Origin: a bacterium
GTDB taxonomy: Bacteria > Chlamydiota > Chlamydiia > Chlamydiales > Rhabdochlamydiaceae
Direction: 5' to 3'
Assembly (NCBI GenBank): GCA_021802305.1
Contig: JAKAAD010000067.1
Location: 1-5,789 of the forward strand
Length of the DNA: 5,789 nt
The notes under the pieces are model-generated. The model had not been told where the DNA came from and made no database searches. It was given only the letters and a program-made list of their open reading frames with translations. The translations under genes and the position numbers were made by a program. Positions 1-5,789 of this stretch are shown here, piece by piece (the stretch's first letter is position 1; each line of letters starts with the position of its first letter).

Positions 1-1055
1 TTTAGTACCGGATCTATCTCTATATCTAAAAATGAGAAGGCTTCGCATGCGCGTTTGCGAATTAGCGGAGCATTTTCTCCAATGCCTGCTGTAAAAACCA
101 GTACGTCCATCCCCTCAAGAGCCACCAACATGGAACCAATGAGAGCGGTAAGGCGATGCAGATATACTTCTAAAGCAAGCTTAGCGCGGTCATCGTTTGC
201 TTCATTTCTTTCAATAATATCGTGCATATCGCTCGAAAATTCGGAAACTCCTAACAGGCCTGATGAGTTATACAAGGCATCAGAAATTTCTCGTGGTGTT
301 TTCTTTTTCAATAGGTACAAAATAATCCCAGGATCAATGGAGCCCGAACGGGTATCCATCATTAATCCATCTAATGGGGTAAATCCCATTGTGGTATCTA
401 TGCTCTTCCCCTCCTTGATCGCGCAAAGGGAAGCTCCCGATCCAAGATGACAAATCACCATTTTTAATGCATTCAGATTGCAACGCAATAGCTCCGCAGC
501 ACGCTGAGAACAATATTGAAAACTCATTCCATGAAATCCATAACGTCGAATCCCCTCTTCACTCCATGCATGTGGAATCGGATATATACGCGCATATTTT
601 GGGAGAGTGTAATGAAAGGCAGTATCAAATGTTGCAATTTGTGGAATATCTGGAAATCGTCTTTCTAATACCTCGATCCCTTCGAGCTCAGGAAGATTGT
701 GAAGAGGAGCAAGCTCTGAAAGCAATCGAATCTTTTCCTTAACATCCTTTGTAATAAACACGCTTTGCGTAAACCAGTCTCCTCCGTGAACAATGCGATG
801 AACGATCGCATCTATCGTTTGAGGTAATGATGTGAGTAAATATTCAAGGGCTTCCACCGCTGTTTTGCACACGAGAACTTTGGTAAATTCTTTCCCTTGT
901 GCATCTTTGATCGTAAGAACCGGTTCCTCGAAGATCCCCTTCCACTTTAGATGGGCATCCCAAATGGAAGGAACGCATTCTCTTGGGGCTGTTTGAAATG
1001 TATAGAGATTGCACTTGATACTACTCGATCCGCGATTCAAGACGAAAATATTCAT
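1..1055 (-). CDS. ackA: Acetate kinase, C-terminus cut by the window edge
   Basis: Acetate kinase catalyses acetyl phosphate + ADP to acetate + ATP in the cytoplasm. The window holds 351 codons of a family usually near 400 residues, so about the last 50, including the C-terminal conserved Glu region, lie outside. Family motifs appear in order: N-terminal phosphate-binding NRGSSS (7-12), VHRIVHGG (85-92), LAPLHN (115-120), FDTAFH (143-148), RRYGFHG (170-176, His175 matching the catalytic His180 of the Methanosarcina enzyme), HLGSGAS (203-209), TRSGSIDPG (235-243, Arg236 matching Arg241) and FTAGIGEN (321-328). The ATG at 1055-1053 overlaps the phosphoketolase stop (ATGA). Only a weak GGAA lies 12 bases upstream, so translation is probably coupled to that gene, which would supply its substrate. 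Oddities are HGMSF where most acetate kinases have HGTSH, and Asp234 where Gly usually precedes TRSG. A propionate or butyrate kinase is less likely given the neighbour. Identity is very sure. Confidence 0.96.
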   Translation of the reverse strand, partial: MNIFVLNRGSSSIKCNLYTFQTAPRECVPSIWDAHLKWKGIFEEPVLTIKDAQGKEFTKVLVCKTAVEALEYLLTSLPQTIDAIVHRIVHGGDWFTQSVFITKDVKEKIRLLSELAPLHNLPELEGIEVLERRFPDIPQIATFDTAFHYTLPKYARIYPIPHAWSEEGIRRYGFHGMSFQYCSQRAAELLRCNLNALKMVICHLGSGASLCAIKEGKSIDTTMGFTPLDGLMMDTRSGSIDPGIILYLLKKKTPREISDALYNSSGLLGVSEFSSDMHDIIERNEANDDRAKLALEVYLHRLTALIGSMLVALEGMDVLVFTAGIGENAPLIRKRACEAFSFLDIEIDPVL

Positions 1056-3442
1056 CGTAGCTGTGATTTCCAATTGCGAATTTCTGGCATATCAATGCCA
1101 TATCTTCGTATGTATTCTTTATGCTGGATGAGCTTATCGCGCATTTCTTGTTTTACATGAGCTGCTTGCGCATGAAGTTGCGGTACGCGATCAATAACGT
1201 CTTCTACAAGATGAAATCGATCCAAATCGTTTAAAACCACCATGTCAAATGGAGTCGTTGTCGTTCCTTCTTCCTTATATCCGCGAACGTGCATGTACGG
1301 ATAATTCGTCCTGCGATATGTTAACCGATGAATCGCGGAAGGGTATCCGTGGAAGGCAAAAATCACATGAGTGTTCTTGATGAAGATCTCATCAAATTCT
1401 TTATCACTGAGTCCATGTGGATGTTCGCTTTTGGGTTGTAATGTCATCAAATCCACAACATTTACAACGCGAATTTTTAAGCGGGGAAAGTAGTTGCGCA
1501 AGATTTCCACGGCAGCAATGGTTTCAATGGTAGGTACATCACCTGCACAGGCCATAATAACATCGGGTTGGGTTCCCTTGTCATTGCTTGCCCATTCCCA
1601 AATTCCAAGTCCTGCTGTGCAATGTTTGATCGCTTCTTCCATATCTAGCCATTGGGGCTCTGGCTGTTTCCCCGCGATGATTAAGTTGACGTAATTTCGA
1701 CTGCGCAAACAATGATCTATTACCGAGAGTAAAGTGTTCGCATCTGGAGGAAGATAGATGCGCACAATATCTGACTTTTTATTCATAATGTGATCGATAA
1801 AACCTGGATCTTGATGACTAAATCCGTTATGGTCTTGTCGCCAAACATGTGACGTGAGCAAATAGTTCAGCGATGCAATGGGCTGCCTCCAGGATAATGT
1901 TCTTGAAACTTTTAACCATTTTGCATGCTGATTGAACATGGAGTCTATGATGTGAATAAACGCTTCATAACAAGAAAAAAACCCATGTCTTCCCGTCAAA
2001 AGATATCCTTCTAGCCAACCCTCACAGATATGCTCACTTAATATTTCCATAACCCTGCCATCAGGAGAGATGTGCTCATCTGAAGGTTCAATCTCCGCCG
2101 TTGAAATTCTTTCGGTAATCTCAAAAAGAGCAGATAAGCGATTAGAATCCGTTTCATCTGGTCCAAAGACACGGAAATTGCGCTCATCCCAATTTTTCTT
2201 CATTACATCGCGTAGAAAGGCACCGGCTACTCTTGTCGCTTCTCCGTATGTCCTGCCAGGTTCTTGTACTTTCACTGCATAATCGCGAAAATTTGGCATC
2301 TTTAGATCTCGAAGAAGCAACCCTCCATTTGCATGCGGGTTAGCGCTCATTCTCCTTTGACCTTTGGGAGCAAGTTCAGCTAATTCCGAAAACAATTTTC
2401 CATTGGCATCAAAGAGCTCTTCCGCTTTGTAACTTTTCATCCATTCTTCAAGAAGTCGTAAGTGTGCAGGATTTGTTGCAACTTCTGCTAAGGGAACTTG
2501 ATGCGCGCGCCATGTTCCTTCCACAGGTTTTCCATCTACTACTTTTGGACCAGTCCATCCTTTTGGCGTGCAAAATACAATCATGGGCCAAATAGGACGA
2601 TTTCGAAATCCACTGCTTCGTATCTCCTTTTGGAATTGCCGGATTTCTTCGATGATAATATCCAGCGTGTGTGCAAGAGCCTGATGCACTTTCTCTGGCT
2701 GACTTCCTTCTACAAAATAGGGTTTGTATCCATAACCTGTGAAGAGCTGCTTCAATTCCTCTTTTGGAATGCGAGCAAGCACGGTTGGTTCGGAAATCTT
2801 ATATCCATTCAAATGAAGGATGGGAAGAACTACGCCATCATGTATGGGATTAAGAAATTTATTGGAATGCCAACTTGCCGCCAACGCTCCTGTTTCCGCC
2901 TCCCCATCTCCCACAACACAGGCTGCAATGAGATCGGGATTATCAAATACAGCGCCGTAGGCATGCGCTAAAGAATATCCTAATTCTCCTCCTTCATGAA
3001 TAGCTCCAGGTGTTTCAGGTGCTACATGGCTCGGAATGCCTCCCGGGAAGGAAAACTGAGTAAAGAGCTTTTTGATTCCCAATTCATCTTGAGAAATATT
3101 TGGATAAATTTCGCTATATGTGCCTTCCATGTACGTATTTGCAATTAAGGCGGGTCCTCCATGTCCTGGGCCAGTGATAAAGATCATGTTCAGGTCGTGC
3201 TTTTTTATTATCCTATTGAGGTGAAGATAGAGAAAATTGAGCCCTGGCGTTGTTCCCCAATGTCCAAGAAGTCTGGGCTTTACATCTTCTAGCTTGAGCG
3301 GTCGCTTTAGGAGAGGATTGTCTAAGAGATAAATCTGTCCGACAGAAAGATAATTGGCAGCTCGCCAATAAGCATCCATCTTACGCAATTCCTCTTGGGA
3401 GAGCGAAGTGAACATATTTTTTCTTTGTATCAAATCAAGCAA
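1052..3442 (-). CDS. xfp: Phosphoketolase (xylulose-5-P / fructose-6-P phosphoketolase)
   Basis: This thiamine diphosphate enzyme cleaves xylulose 5-phosphate (and in many members fructose 6-phosphate) with phosphate, giving acetyl phosphate plus glyceraldehyde 3-phosphate or erythrose 4-phosphate. At 796 residues it is full length for the family (about 790-825). Visible signatures are YWRAANYLSVGQIYL (25-39), GHWGTTPGLNF (60-70), GPGHGGPA (91-98), IHEGGELGY (148-156), the ThDP motif GDGEAETG (178-185) with HLNGYKI (210-216), WRAHQVPL (311-318), the Glu-containing EGWLEGYLLTGRHG (474-487), SHVWRQDHNGFSHQDPG (531-547), IIAGKQPE (588-595) and EEGTTTTPFDMV (724-735). Conserved active-site histidines are present, including His61, His94 and His314. 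The start is uncertain. This TTG has AGGA four bases upstream and an in-frame TAG three codons before it. An ATG at codon 10 (3415-3413) has no clear ribosome binding site but would also give a normal N-terminus. The stop overlaps ackA, forming a coupled pair. Sequence alone does not settle dual versus xylulose-only substrate use. Confidence 0.97.
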   Translation of the reverse strand: MLDLIQRKNMFTSLSQEELRKMDAYWRAANYLSVGQIYLLDNPLLKRPLKLEDVKPRLLGHWGTTPGLNFLYLHLNRIIKKHDLNMIFITGPGHGGPALIANTYMEGTYSEIYPNISQDELGIKKLFTQFSFPGGIPSHVAPETPGAIHEGGELGYSLAHAYGAVFDNPDLIAACVVGDGEAETGALAASWHSNKFLNPIHDGVVLPILHLNGYKISEPTVLARIPKEELKQLFTGYGYKPYFVEGSQPEKVHQALAHTLDIIIEEIRQFQKEIRSSGFRNRPIWPMIVFCTPKGWTGPKVVDGKPVEGTWRAHQVPLAEVATNPAHLRLLEEWMKSYKAEELFDANGKLFSELAELAPKGQRRMSANPHANGGLLLRDLKMPNFRDYAVKVQEPGRTYGEATRVAGAFLRDVMKKNWDERNFRVFGPDETDSNRLSALFEITERISTAEIEPSDEHISPDGRVMEILSEHICEGWLEGYLLTGRHGFFSCYEAFIHIIDSMFNQHAKWLKVSRTLSWRQPIASLNYLLTSHVWRQDHNGFSHQDPGFIDHIMNKKSDIVRIYLPPDANTLLSVIDHCLRSRNYVNLIIAGKQPEPQWLDMEEAIKHCTAGLGIWEWASNDKGTQPDVIMACAGDVPTIETIAAVEILRNYFPRLKIRVVNVVDLMTLQPKSEHPHGLSDKEFDEIFIKNTHVIFAFHGYPSAIHRLTYRRTNYPYMHVRGYKEEGTTTTPFDMVVLNDLDRFHLVEDVIDRVPQLHAQAAHVKQEMRDKLIQHKEYIRRYGIDMPEIRNWKSQLR

Positions 3443-3534
3443 TTTATCCTAAGCGTCGTAACATCTAATCCTTGCAGGCTCTCGATATAAGAATCTGTCA
3501 AGAAAATATCCATAATTCTTTGTGTATAAACAAG

Positions 3535-3549
3535 TTAAATTATATTTAA
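3535..3549. repeat. AT-only inverted repeat between the divergent genes
   Basis: The arms TTAAAT and ATTTAA are perfect reverse complements around a TAT centre, placed near the middle of the divergent promoter region and overlapping a possible -10 element. It could be an operator for a dimeric regulator, but six-base arms made only of A and T are expected by chance in sequence this AT-rich. Confidence 0.3.
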
Positions 3550-3556
3550 ATTTTTC

Positions 3557-3572
3557 TGCGTTTATTTGCGTT
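3557..3572 (+). repeat. Short direct repeat TGCGTT spaced one helical turn
   Basis: TGCGTT occurs at 3557-3562 and again at 3567-3572, exactly 10 bp apart, about 22-37 bases before the permease start. Repeats on the same helical face can be regulator half-sites. Two six-base copies are little evidence, and no known binding consensus was recognised. Confidence 0.25.
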
Positions 3573-3581
3573 GTTTGGTAT

Positions 3582-3586
3582 AAGGA
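3582..3586 (+). promoter_or_regulatory. Shine-Dalgarno site for the permease gene
   Basis: AAGGA ends 7 bases before the ATG at 3594, an optimal spacing. It supports this start and is the only good ribosome binding site at the head of the plus-strand group. Confidence 0.7.
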
Positions 3587-3593
3587 ATGAAAA

Positions 3594-4400
3594 ATGTCTT
3601 CTCCCCCTTTCATTCTCCTTCTCATTTACATTGCGATAGGAATTAGTGCCGGGATATTGGGTGCGATGCTTGGAATTGGGGGTGGGGTCATCATTGTGCC
3701 AGCACTCTATGCTGTTTTCGCAGCATATCATTATTACGAGCATGATCTCGCTCTTCACATGGCGATTGGAACGTCGCTTGCTTCCATCATTTTTAATTCA
3801 TTGGCAGCCACCTGGATCTATCATAAATTGCGCTTAGTGTGTTGGCCACTCTTCTTTAAAATGGCGCCATGGTATTTGCTAGGCTCTATTGGAGGCGCCA
3901 TTTTAACTGTGTACCTAACCGATCGCATTTTGTCCTGGATCTTTGCAGGATTTTTGTTTGCATTAGCTCTTTATTTTTGGTTCAAAAAAAGAAATGACGC
4001 AGGCTCTTTTCCCATTCCTGCAATTCCTTACTTAGTACCCATTGGTTTAGGGATTGGATGCCTTTCGAATGTATTAGGCGTAGGAGGCGGGACATTAGCT
4101 GCCCCCTACTTTCAACTCCTTACTATTCCCACGCGTCAATCTTTGGGAACATCTGCCGCCACCTCGTTATTTCTCTCCTTCATAGGTTCCATTGCTTACC
4201 TGATTGCCTCCTGGAAGATCGAATGGCCTATGCGAATAGGCTACATCGATCTTGATGCTTTTTTAGTCATTGGAATTACATCCATGCTCGTAGCAAAGTT
4301 AGGAGTACGCATTGGACAGCACTTGTCGATGATGTGGATACGAAGGCTTTTTTCTTTTGTCTTTATCTTTACTGGACTTGCGTTTATTTTGCTAAAATAG
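3594..4400 (+). CDS. TauE/SafE-family (DUF81) membrane permease
   Basis: This 268-residue polytopic inner-membrane protein has the two-fold internal repeat typical of TauE/SafE permeases. Repeat one carries GILGAMLGIGGGVIIVPAL (20-38) followed by IGTSLASIIFNSLAA (58-72). Repeat two carries LSNVLGVGGGTLAAPYF (157-173) followed by LGTSAATSLFLSFIGS (184-199). Hydrophobic segments fall near 6-27, 31-46, 57-75, 94-109, 112-130, 145-170, 186-206, 222-238 and 250-267, with a charged loop KKRND at 131-135. Family members have been linked to export of sulfite, sulfoacetate and other small organic anions, but many have no known substrate, so none is assigned here. The start is fixed by AAGGA 7 bases upstream. 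Its TAG directly abuts the polyketide synthase ATG, so it is the first gene of that operon. Export of a polyketide-pathway metabolite is possible but purely contextual. A perfect inverted repeat lies within the gene. Confidence 0.9.
   Translation: MSSPPFILLLIYIAIGISAGILGAMLGIGGGVIIVPALYAVFAAYHYYEHDLALHMAIGTSLASIIFNSLAATWIYHKLRLVCWPLFFKMAPWYLLGSIGGAILTVYLTDRILSWIFAGFLFALALYFWFKKRNDAGSFPIPAIPYLVPIGLGIGCLSNVLGVGGGTLAAPYFQLLTIPTRQSLGTSAATSLFLSFIGSIAYLIASWKIEWPMRIGYIDLDAFLVIGITSMLVAKLGVRIGQHLSMMWIRRLFSFVFIFTGLAFILLK
3856..3906 (+). repeat. Perfect 13-bp inverted repeat inside the permease gene
   Basis: TTAAAATGGCGCC (3856-3868) and its exact reverse complement GGCGCCATTTTAA (3894-3906) flank a 25-base loop. 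The inner six pairs are all G/C, so the mRNA could form a strong hairpin. The arms encode residues 88-92 (FKMAP) and 101-105 (GAILT) of the permease, so coding constraint alone does not obviously explain the match. It lacks a proper U-tract directly after the stem, so a classical terminator is unlikely. Confidence 0.6.
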
Positions 4401-5492
4401 ATGGGCATCATTTCTCACTTCCGCCATATACGGCCTAAATATGAAATTGAGCAGTGCAAAACATTAGATTGGATTGCAAAAGCGCACGCGGTTGCTGAAG
4501 CGAAGCATTCAGGTCGTCCTTTTTCAGAGTTGTATGATGTGATGAAAGAAAAAGTGGAAAAAATTGGACTTTCTCAAGCAATTGCTTGGCGTGGGATCCA
4601 TATCCCTGATCTATTTGAGGAGCATTGGGACCAAATGCCTATTTATCCCCTTACAGAAAAACCGGAAGGAAAAGGCTTTCAAGAAAGATCTCATTTTTTT
4701 GATCGCGAAGTCGCGGAAGTCCTGCATGCATTTTATCCTCATCGCGAAACGACACCTCCTCATCTCATTCACGTAACGTGTACAGGATATGTGGCACCTA
4801 GTCCGGCACAAAGAGTGGTAGCAGATCATAATGCCCAGGCCACCGTTACGCATGCATACCACATGGGTTGCTATGCCTCTCTTCCTGCCATTCGCATCGC
4901 CTTGGGATTTGCTCATACCTCCCCTTCTGTTGATGTTGTTCATACCGAGCTTTGCAGCCTGCACATGCACCCGTTAAACCACGCCCTGGACCAACTTGTG
5001 GTACAAGGACTCTTTGCAGATGGTTTTATCAAATATCGCGTGCAAAAAGATGCGATAGATGAACCCCATTTTCGCGTACTTCAGTTGCGCGAGGAGCTCA
5101 TCCCCAACTCCACCTCAAGCATGACATGGCGATGCGGCGACACAGGTCTTGCGATGACATTGGGAAAAGAGGTTCCTGTCTATATTCAACGAGCTCTTCC
5201 TGGCTATTTAAAACGTCTTTGTGATGTACCCATTCAAGAGACTTATTTTGCTATTCATCCGGGAGGCCCGAAAATCTTGCACTATATTGCTGAAACCCTC
5301 GGCCTTGAAGAAAGGCAATACGCACATTCAGTGCGAACGCTCAAACAATTTGGAAACATGTCTTCGGCAACGCTTCCTCACATTTGGGAGATGCTTCTCA
5401 ACGATGCATCTGTTTCTCGCGGATCCAAAATAGTGAGCATTGCGTTCGGTCCAGGCCTCACAATTTCCGGAGGACTTTTCGAAAAATGGTAA
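4401..5492 (+). CDS. Type III polyketide synthase (chalcone/stilbene synthase superfamily)
   Basis: Type III PKSs are cytoplasmic homodimers that extend an acyl-CoA starter with malonyl-CoA on one cysteine, without an acyl carrier protein, and then cyclise the chain. This 363-residue protein is of normal bacterial length. The triad is intact: Cys157 in HMGCYASLPA (154-163), His286 in AIHPGGPKIL (284-293) and Asn319 in FGNMSSAT (317-324). The CoA/cyclisation loop reads AFGPGLTI (348-355), against the usual GFGPG. Aligned by eye with alfalfa chalcone synthase, Phe205 (GLFADG) matches gatekeeper Phe215, but Met252 replaces Phe265, Trp243 replaces Gly256 and His188 replaces Thr197, so the cavity differs from plant enzymes. 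The N-terminus RPKYEIEQ...LDWIAKAHAVAEA looks native. The ATG directly follows the permease stop and has no Shine-Dalgarno, implying reinitiation. Product and starter cannot be predicted; alkylpyrone- or alkylresorcinol-type products are common in bacteria. Fatty-acid KAS III is excluded by the His/Asn motif context and the GPG loop. Confidence 0.93.
   Translation: MGIISHFRHIRPKYEIEQCKTLDWIAKAHAVAEAKHSGRPFSELYDVMKEKVEKIGLSQAIAWRGIHIPDLFEEHWDQMPIYPLTEKPEGKGFQERSHFFDREVAEVLHAFYPHRETTPPHLIHVTCTGYVAPSPAQRVVADHNAQATVTHAYHMGCYASLPAIRIALGFAHTSPSVDVVHTELCSLHMHPLNHALDQLVVQGLFADGFIKYRVQKDAIDEPHFRVLQLREELIPNSTSSMTWRCGDTGLAMTLGKEVPVYIQRALPGYLKRLCDVPIQETYFAIHPGGPKILHYIAETLGLEERQYAHSVRTLKQFGNMSSATLPHIWEMLLNDASVSRGSKIVSIAFGPGLTISGGLFEKW
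5469..5474 (+). promoter_or_regulatory. Internal Shine-Dalgarno site for the downstream membrane protein
   Basis: GGAGGA lies within the last codons of the polyketide synthase (Ser-Gly-Gly). It is 11 bases from the ATG at 5486 and 17 from the alternative ATG at 5492. The spacing is long but favours 5486, and it is the strongest ribosome binding motif seen at any start in the window. Confidence 0.5.
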
Positions 5493-5789
5493 TGCTTCTC
5501 ACCCTCCCCTTCTTTCTTCAAGGTGTGCTCATTGGATATGATGAATTTCATTTTCATCGAAAGCGCGGCTTGCCGCGCTGGGAGCGCATCGGACATCCAT
5601 TAGATACATTCACTGTTTTGCTCTGCTTCTTATTTCTCCTTTTCTTCCCCTATTCTTCCCTCACCCTTAAAATCTACATTGGGCTAGCATTCTTTTCTTG
5701 CATTTTTGTTACTAAGGATGAATTTATTCATAAAGAATGTTGCCCTGCAACTGAGCAATGGTTACACGCGGTACTCTTTCTCAATCACC
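5486..5789 (+). CDS. Small membrane protein with Asp-Glu/His motifs, 3' end outside window
   Basis: An open frame of 101 codons runs off the right edge with no stop. I do not recognise it with certainty. Hydrophobic segments lie at about 4-18, 43-57 and 61-76. Two similar motifs follow the first and third segments: YDEFHFHRKRG (18-28) and KDEFIHKECC (77-86), with WERIGHPLD (32-40) and EQWLHAVLF (90-98) nearby. With three segments, both DEF-His motifs would sit on the same membrane face, as in a metal-binding or membrane-bound oxidase/hydroxylase-like site; that is inference. The frame overlaps the polyketide synthase end by 7 bases, with GGAGGA upstream. A second start at 5492 would overlap the stop as TAATG. 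The position suggests a role linked to the polyketide, such as tailoring or membrane anchoring. Protein-like composition, the coupled start and an open frame to the edge make a real gene very likely. Confidence 0.8.
   Translation, partial: MVMLLTLPFFLQGVLIGYDEFHFHRKRGLPRWERIGHPLDTFTVLLCFLFLLFFPYSSLTLKIYIGLAFFSCIFVTKDEFIHKECCPATEQWLHAVLFLNH

Larger units (their letters stand above)
3443..3593. promoter_or_regulatory. Divergent intergenic region, presumed promoters for both gene groups
   Basis: This is the only sizeable non-coding stretch, and it separates two head-to-head gene groups, so promoters for both must lie here or just inside the genes. It becomes very AT-rich from about 3500 to 3590. 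On the minus strand a plausible sigma-70-like pair for the phosphoketolase is TTGTTT (3533-3528), 17 bases, then GATATT (3510-3505); the matches are only partial. On the plus strand TTGTGT (3520-3525) followed after 17 bases by TATTTA (3543-3548) is weaker still. The region also holds a short AT palindrome and a 10-bp-phased direct repeat, listed separately. The promoter positions are guesses by eye; that the region is regulatory is well supported by gene orientation. Confidence 0.55.

Noticed and set aside
55..742. Open frames on the plus strand across the left edge (131 and 91 codons)
   Set aside because: They lie antisense to acetate kinase, whose motifs run continuously through the region, and their translations have no recognisable domain.
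2498..2971. 157-codon plus-strand open frame
   Set aside because: It is entirely antisense to conserved phosphoketolase motifs and shows no protein-like signature.
3496..3501. Perfect TTGACA -35 hexamer on the minus strand upstream of the phosphoketolase
   Set aside because: At spacings of 16-19 bases the sequence offers only CCTGCA-like hexamers, with no acceptable -10 element.
3576..3584. Extended -10 motif TGGTATAAG on the plus strand
   Set aside because: Transcription would start about 3 bases before the ATG and the motif overlaps the good AAGGA ribosome binding site, so the two readings conflict; no -35 partner was found.
3546..3758. 70-codon minus-strand open frame spanning the intergenic region and permease start
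   Set aside because: It is rich in Asn, Arg and Lys with no domain, overlaps the strongly supported permease start antisense, and has no convincing ribosome binding site.
3856..3906. Reading the permease inverted repeat as an intrinsic terminator
   Set aside because: The 25-base loop is long, the stem is not followed by a U-tract, and it lies mid-gene in an intact frame.
4611..4970. 119-codon minus-strand open frame inside the polyketide synthase
   Set aside because: It is antisense to the catalytic Cys region of the PKS and has a low-plausibility Cys/Arg-rich translation.

Overview
The window is dense, ordinary-looking bacterial coding DNA of moderate GC (mid-40s percent by eye), with two divergently oriented gene groups on either side of one AT-rich intergenic region of about 150 bp (3443-3593). 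No rRNA, tRNA, insertion sequence, CRISPR array or phage gene was seen. Taxonomy cannot be fixed from the sequence alone. Moderate GC, a phosphoketolase/acetate kinase pair and a bacterial type III polyketide synthase (PKS) would fit environmental Chlamydiae or Legionella-like Gammaproteobacteria, among others; this is a weak inference.

Left group (minus strand, 3442 down to 1): a complete D-xylulose-5-phosphate/fructose-6-phosphate phosphoketolase (xfp, 1052-3442), followed through an ATGA stop/start overlap by acetate kinase (ackA, 1-1055), whose C-terminus runs off the left edge. Together they form a two-step module: a sugar phosphate is cleaved to acetyl phosphate, which is then used to make ATP and acetate.

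Right group (plus strand, 3594 to 5789): a TauE/SafE-family membrane permease (3594-4400), a type III PKS of the chalcone/stilbene synthase superfamily with an intact Cys-His-Asn triad (4401-5492), and the start of a small membrane protein with repeated Asp-Glu/His motifs (5486-5789, cut by the right edge). The junctions are TAG directly abutting ATG, then a 7-base overlap, so the three are almost certainly one translationally coupled operon. The PKS would make a polyketide, probably a pyrone, resorcinol or similar ring, from CoA thioesters. The membrane protein is a candidate tailoring or membrane-associated partner, and the permease might export an anionic product or an unrelated sulfur compound.

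The points most worth a second look are the PKS operon with its unrecognised His/acidic membrane protein, and a perfect 13-bp inverted repeat inside the permease gene. Nothing here proves a new system. The PKS operon continues beyond the right edge, and the genes there would decide what it makes.
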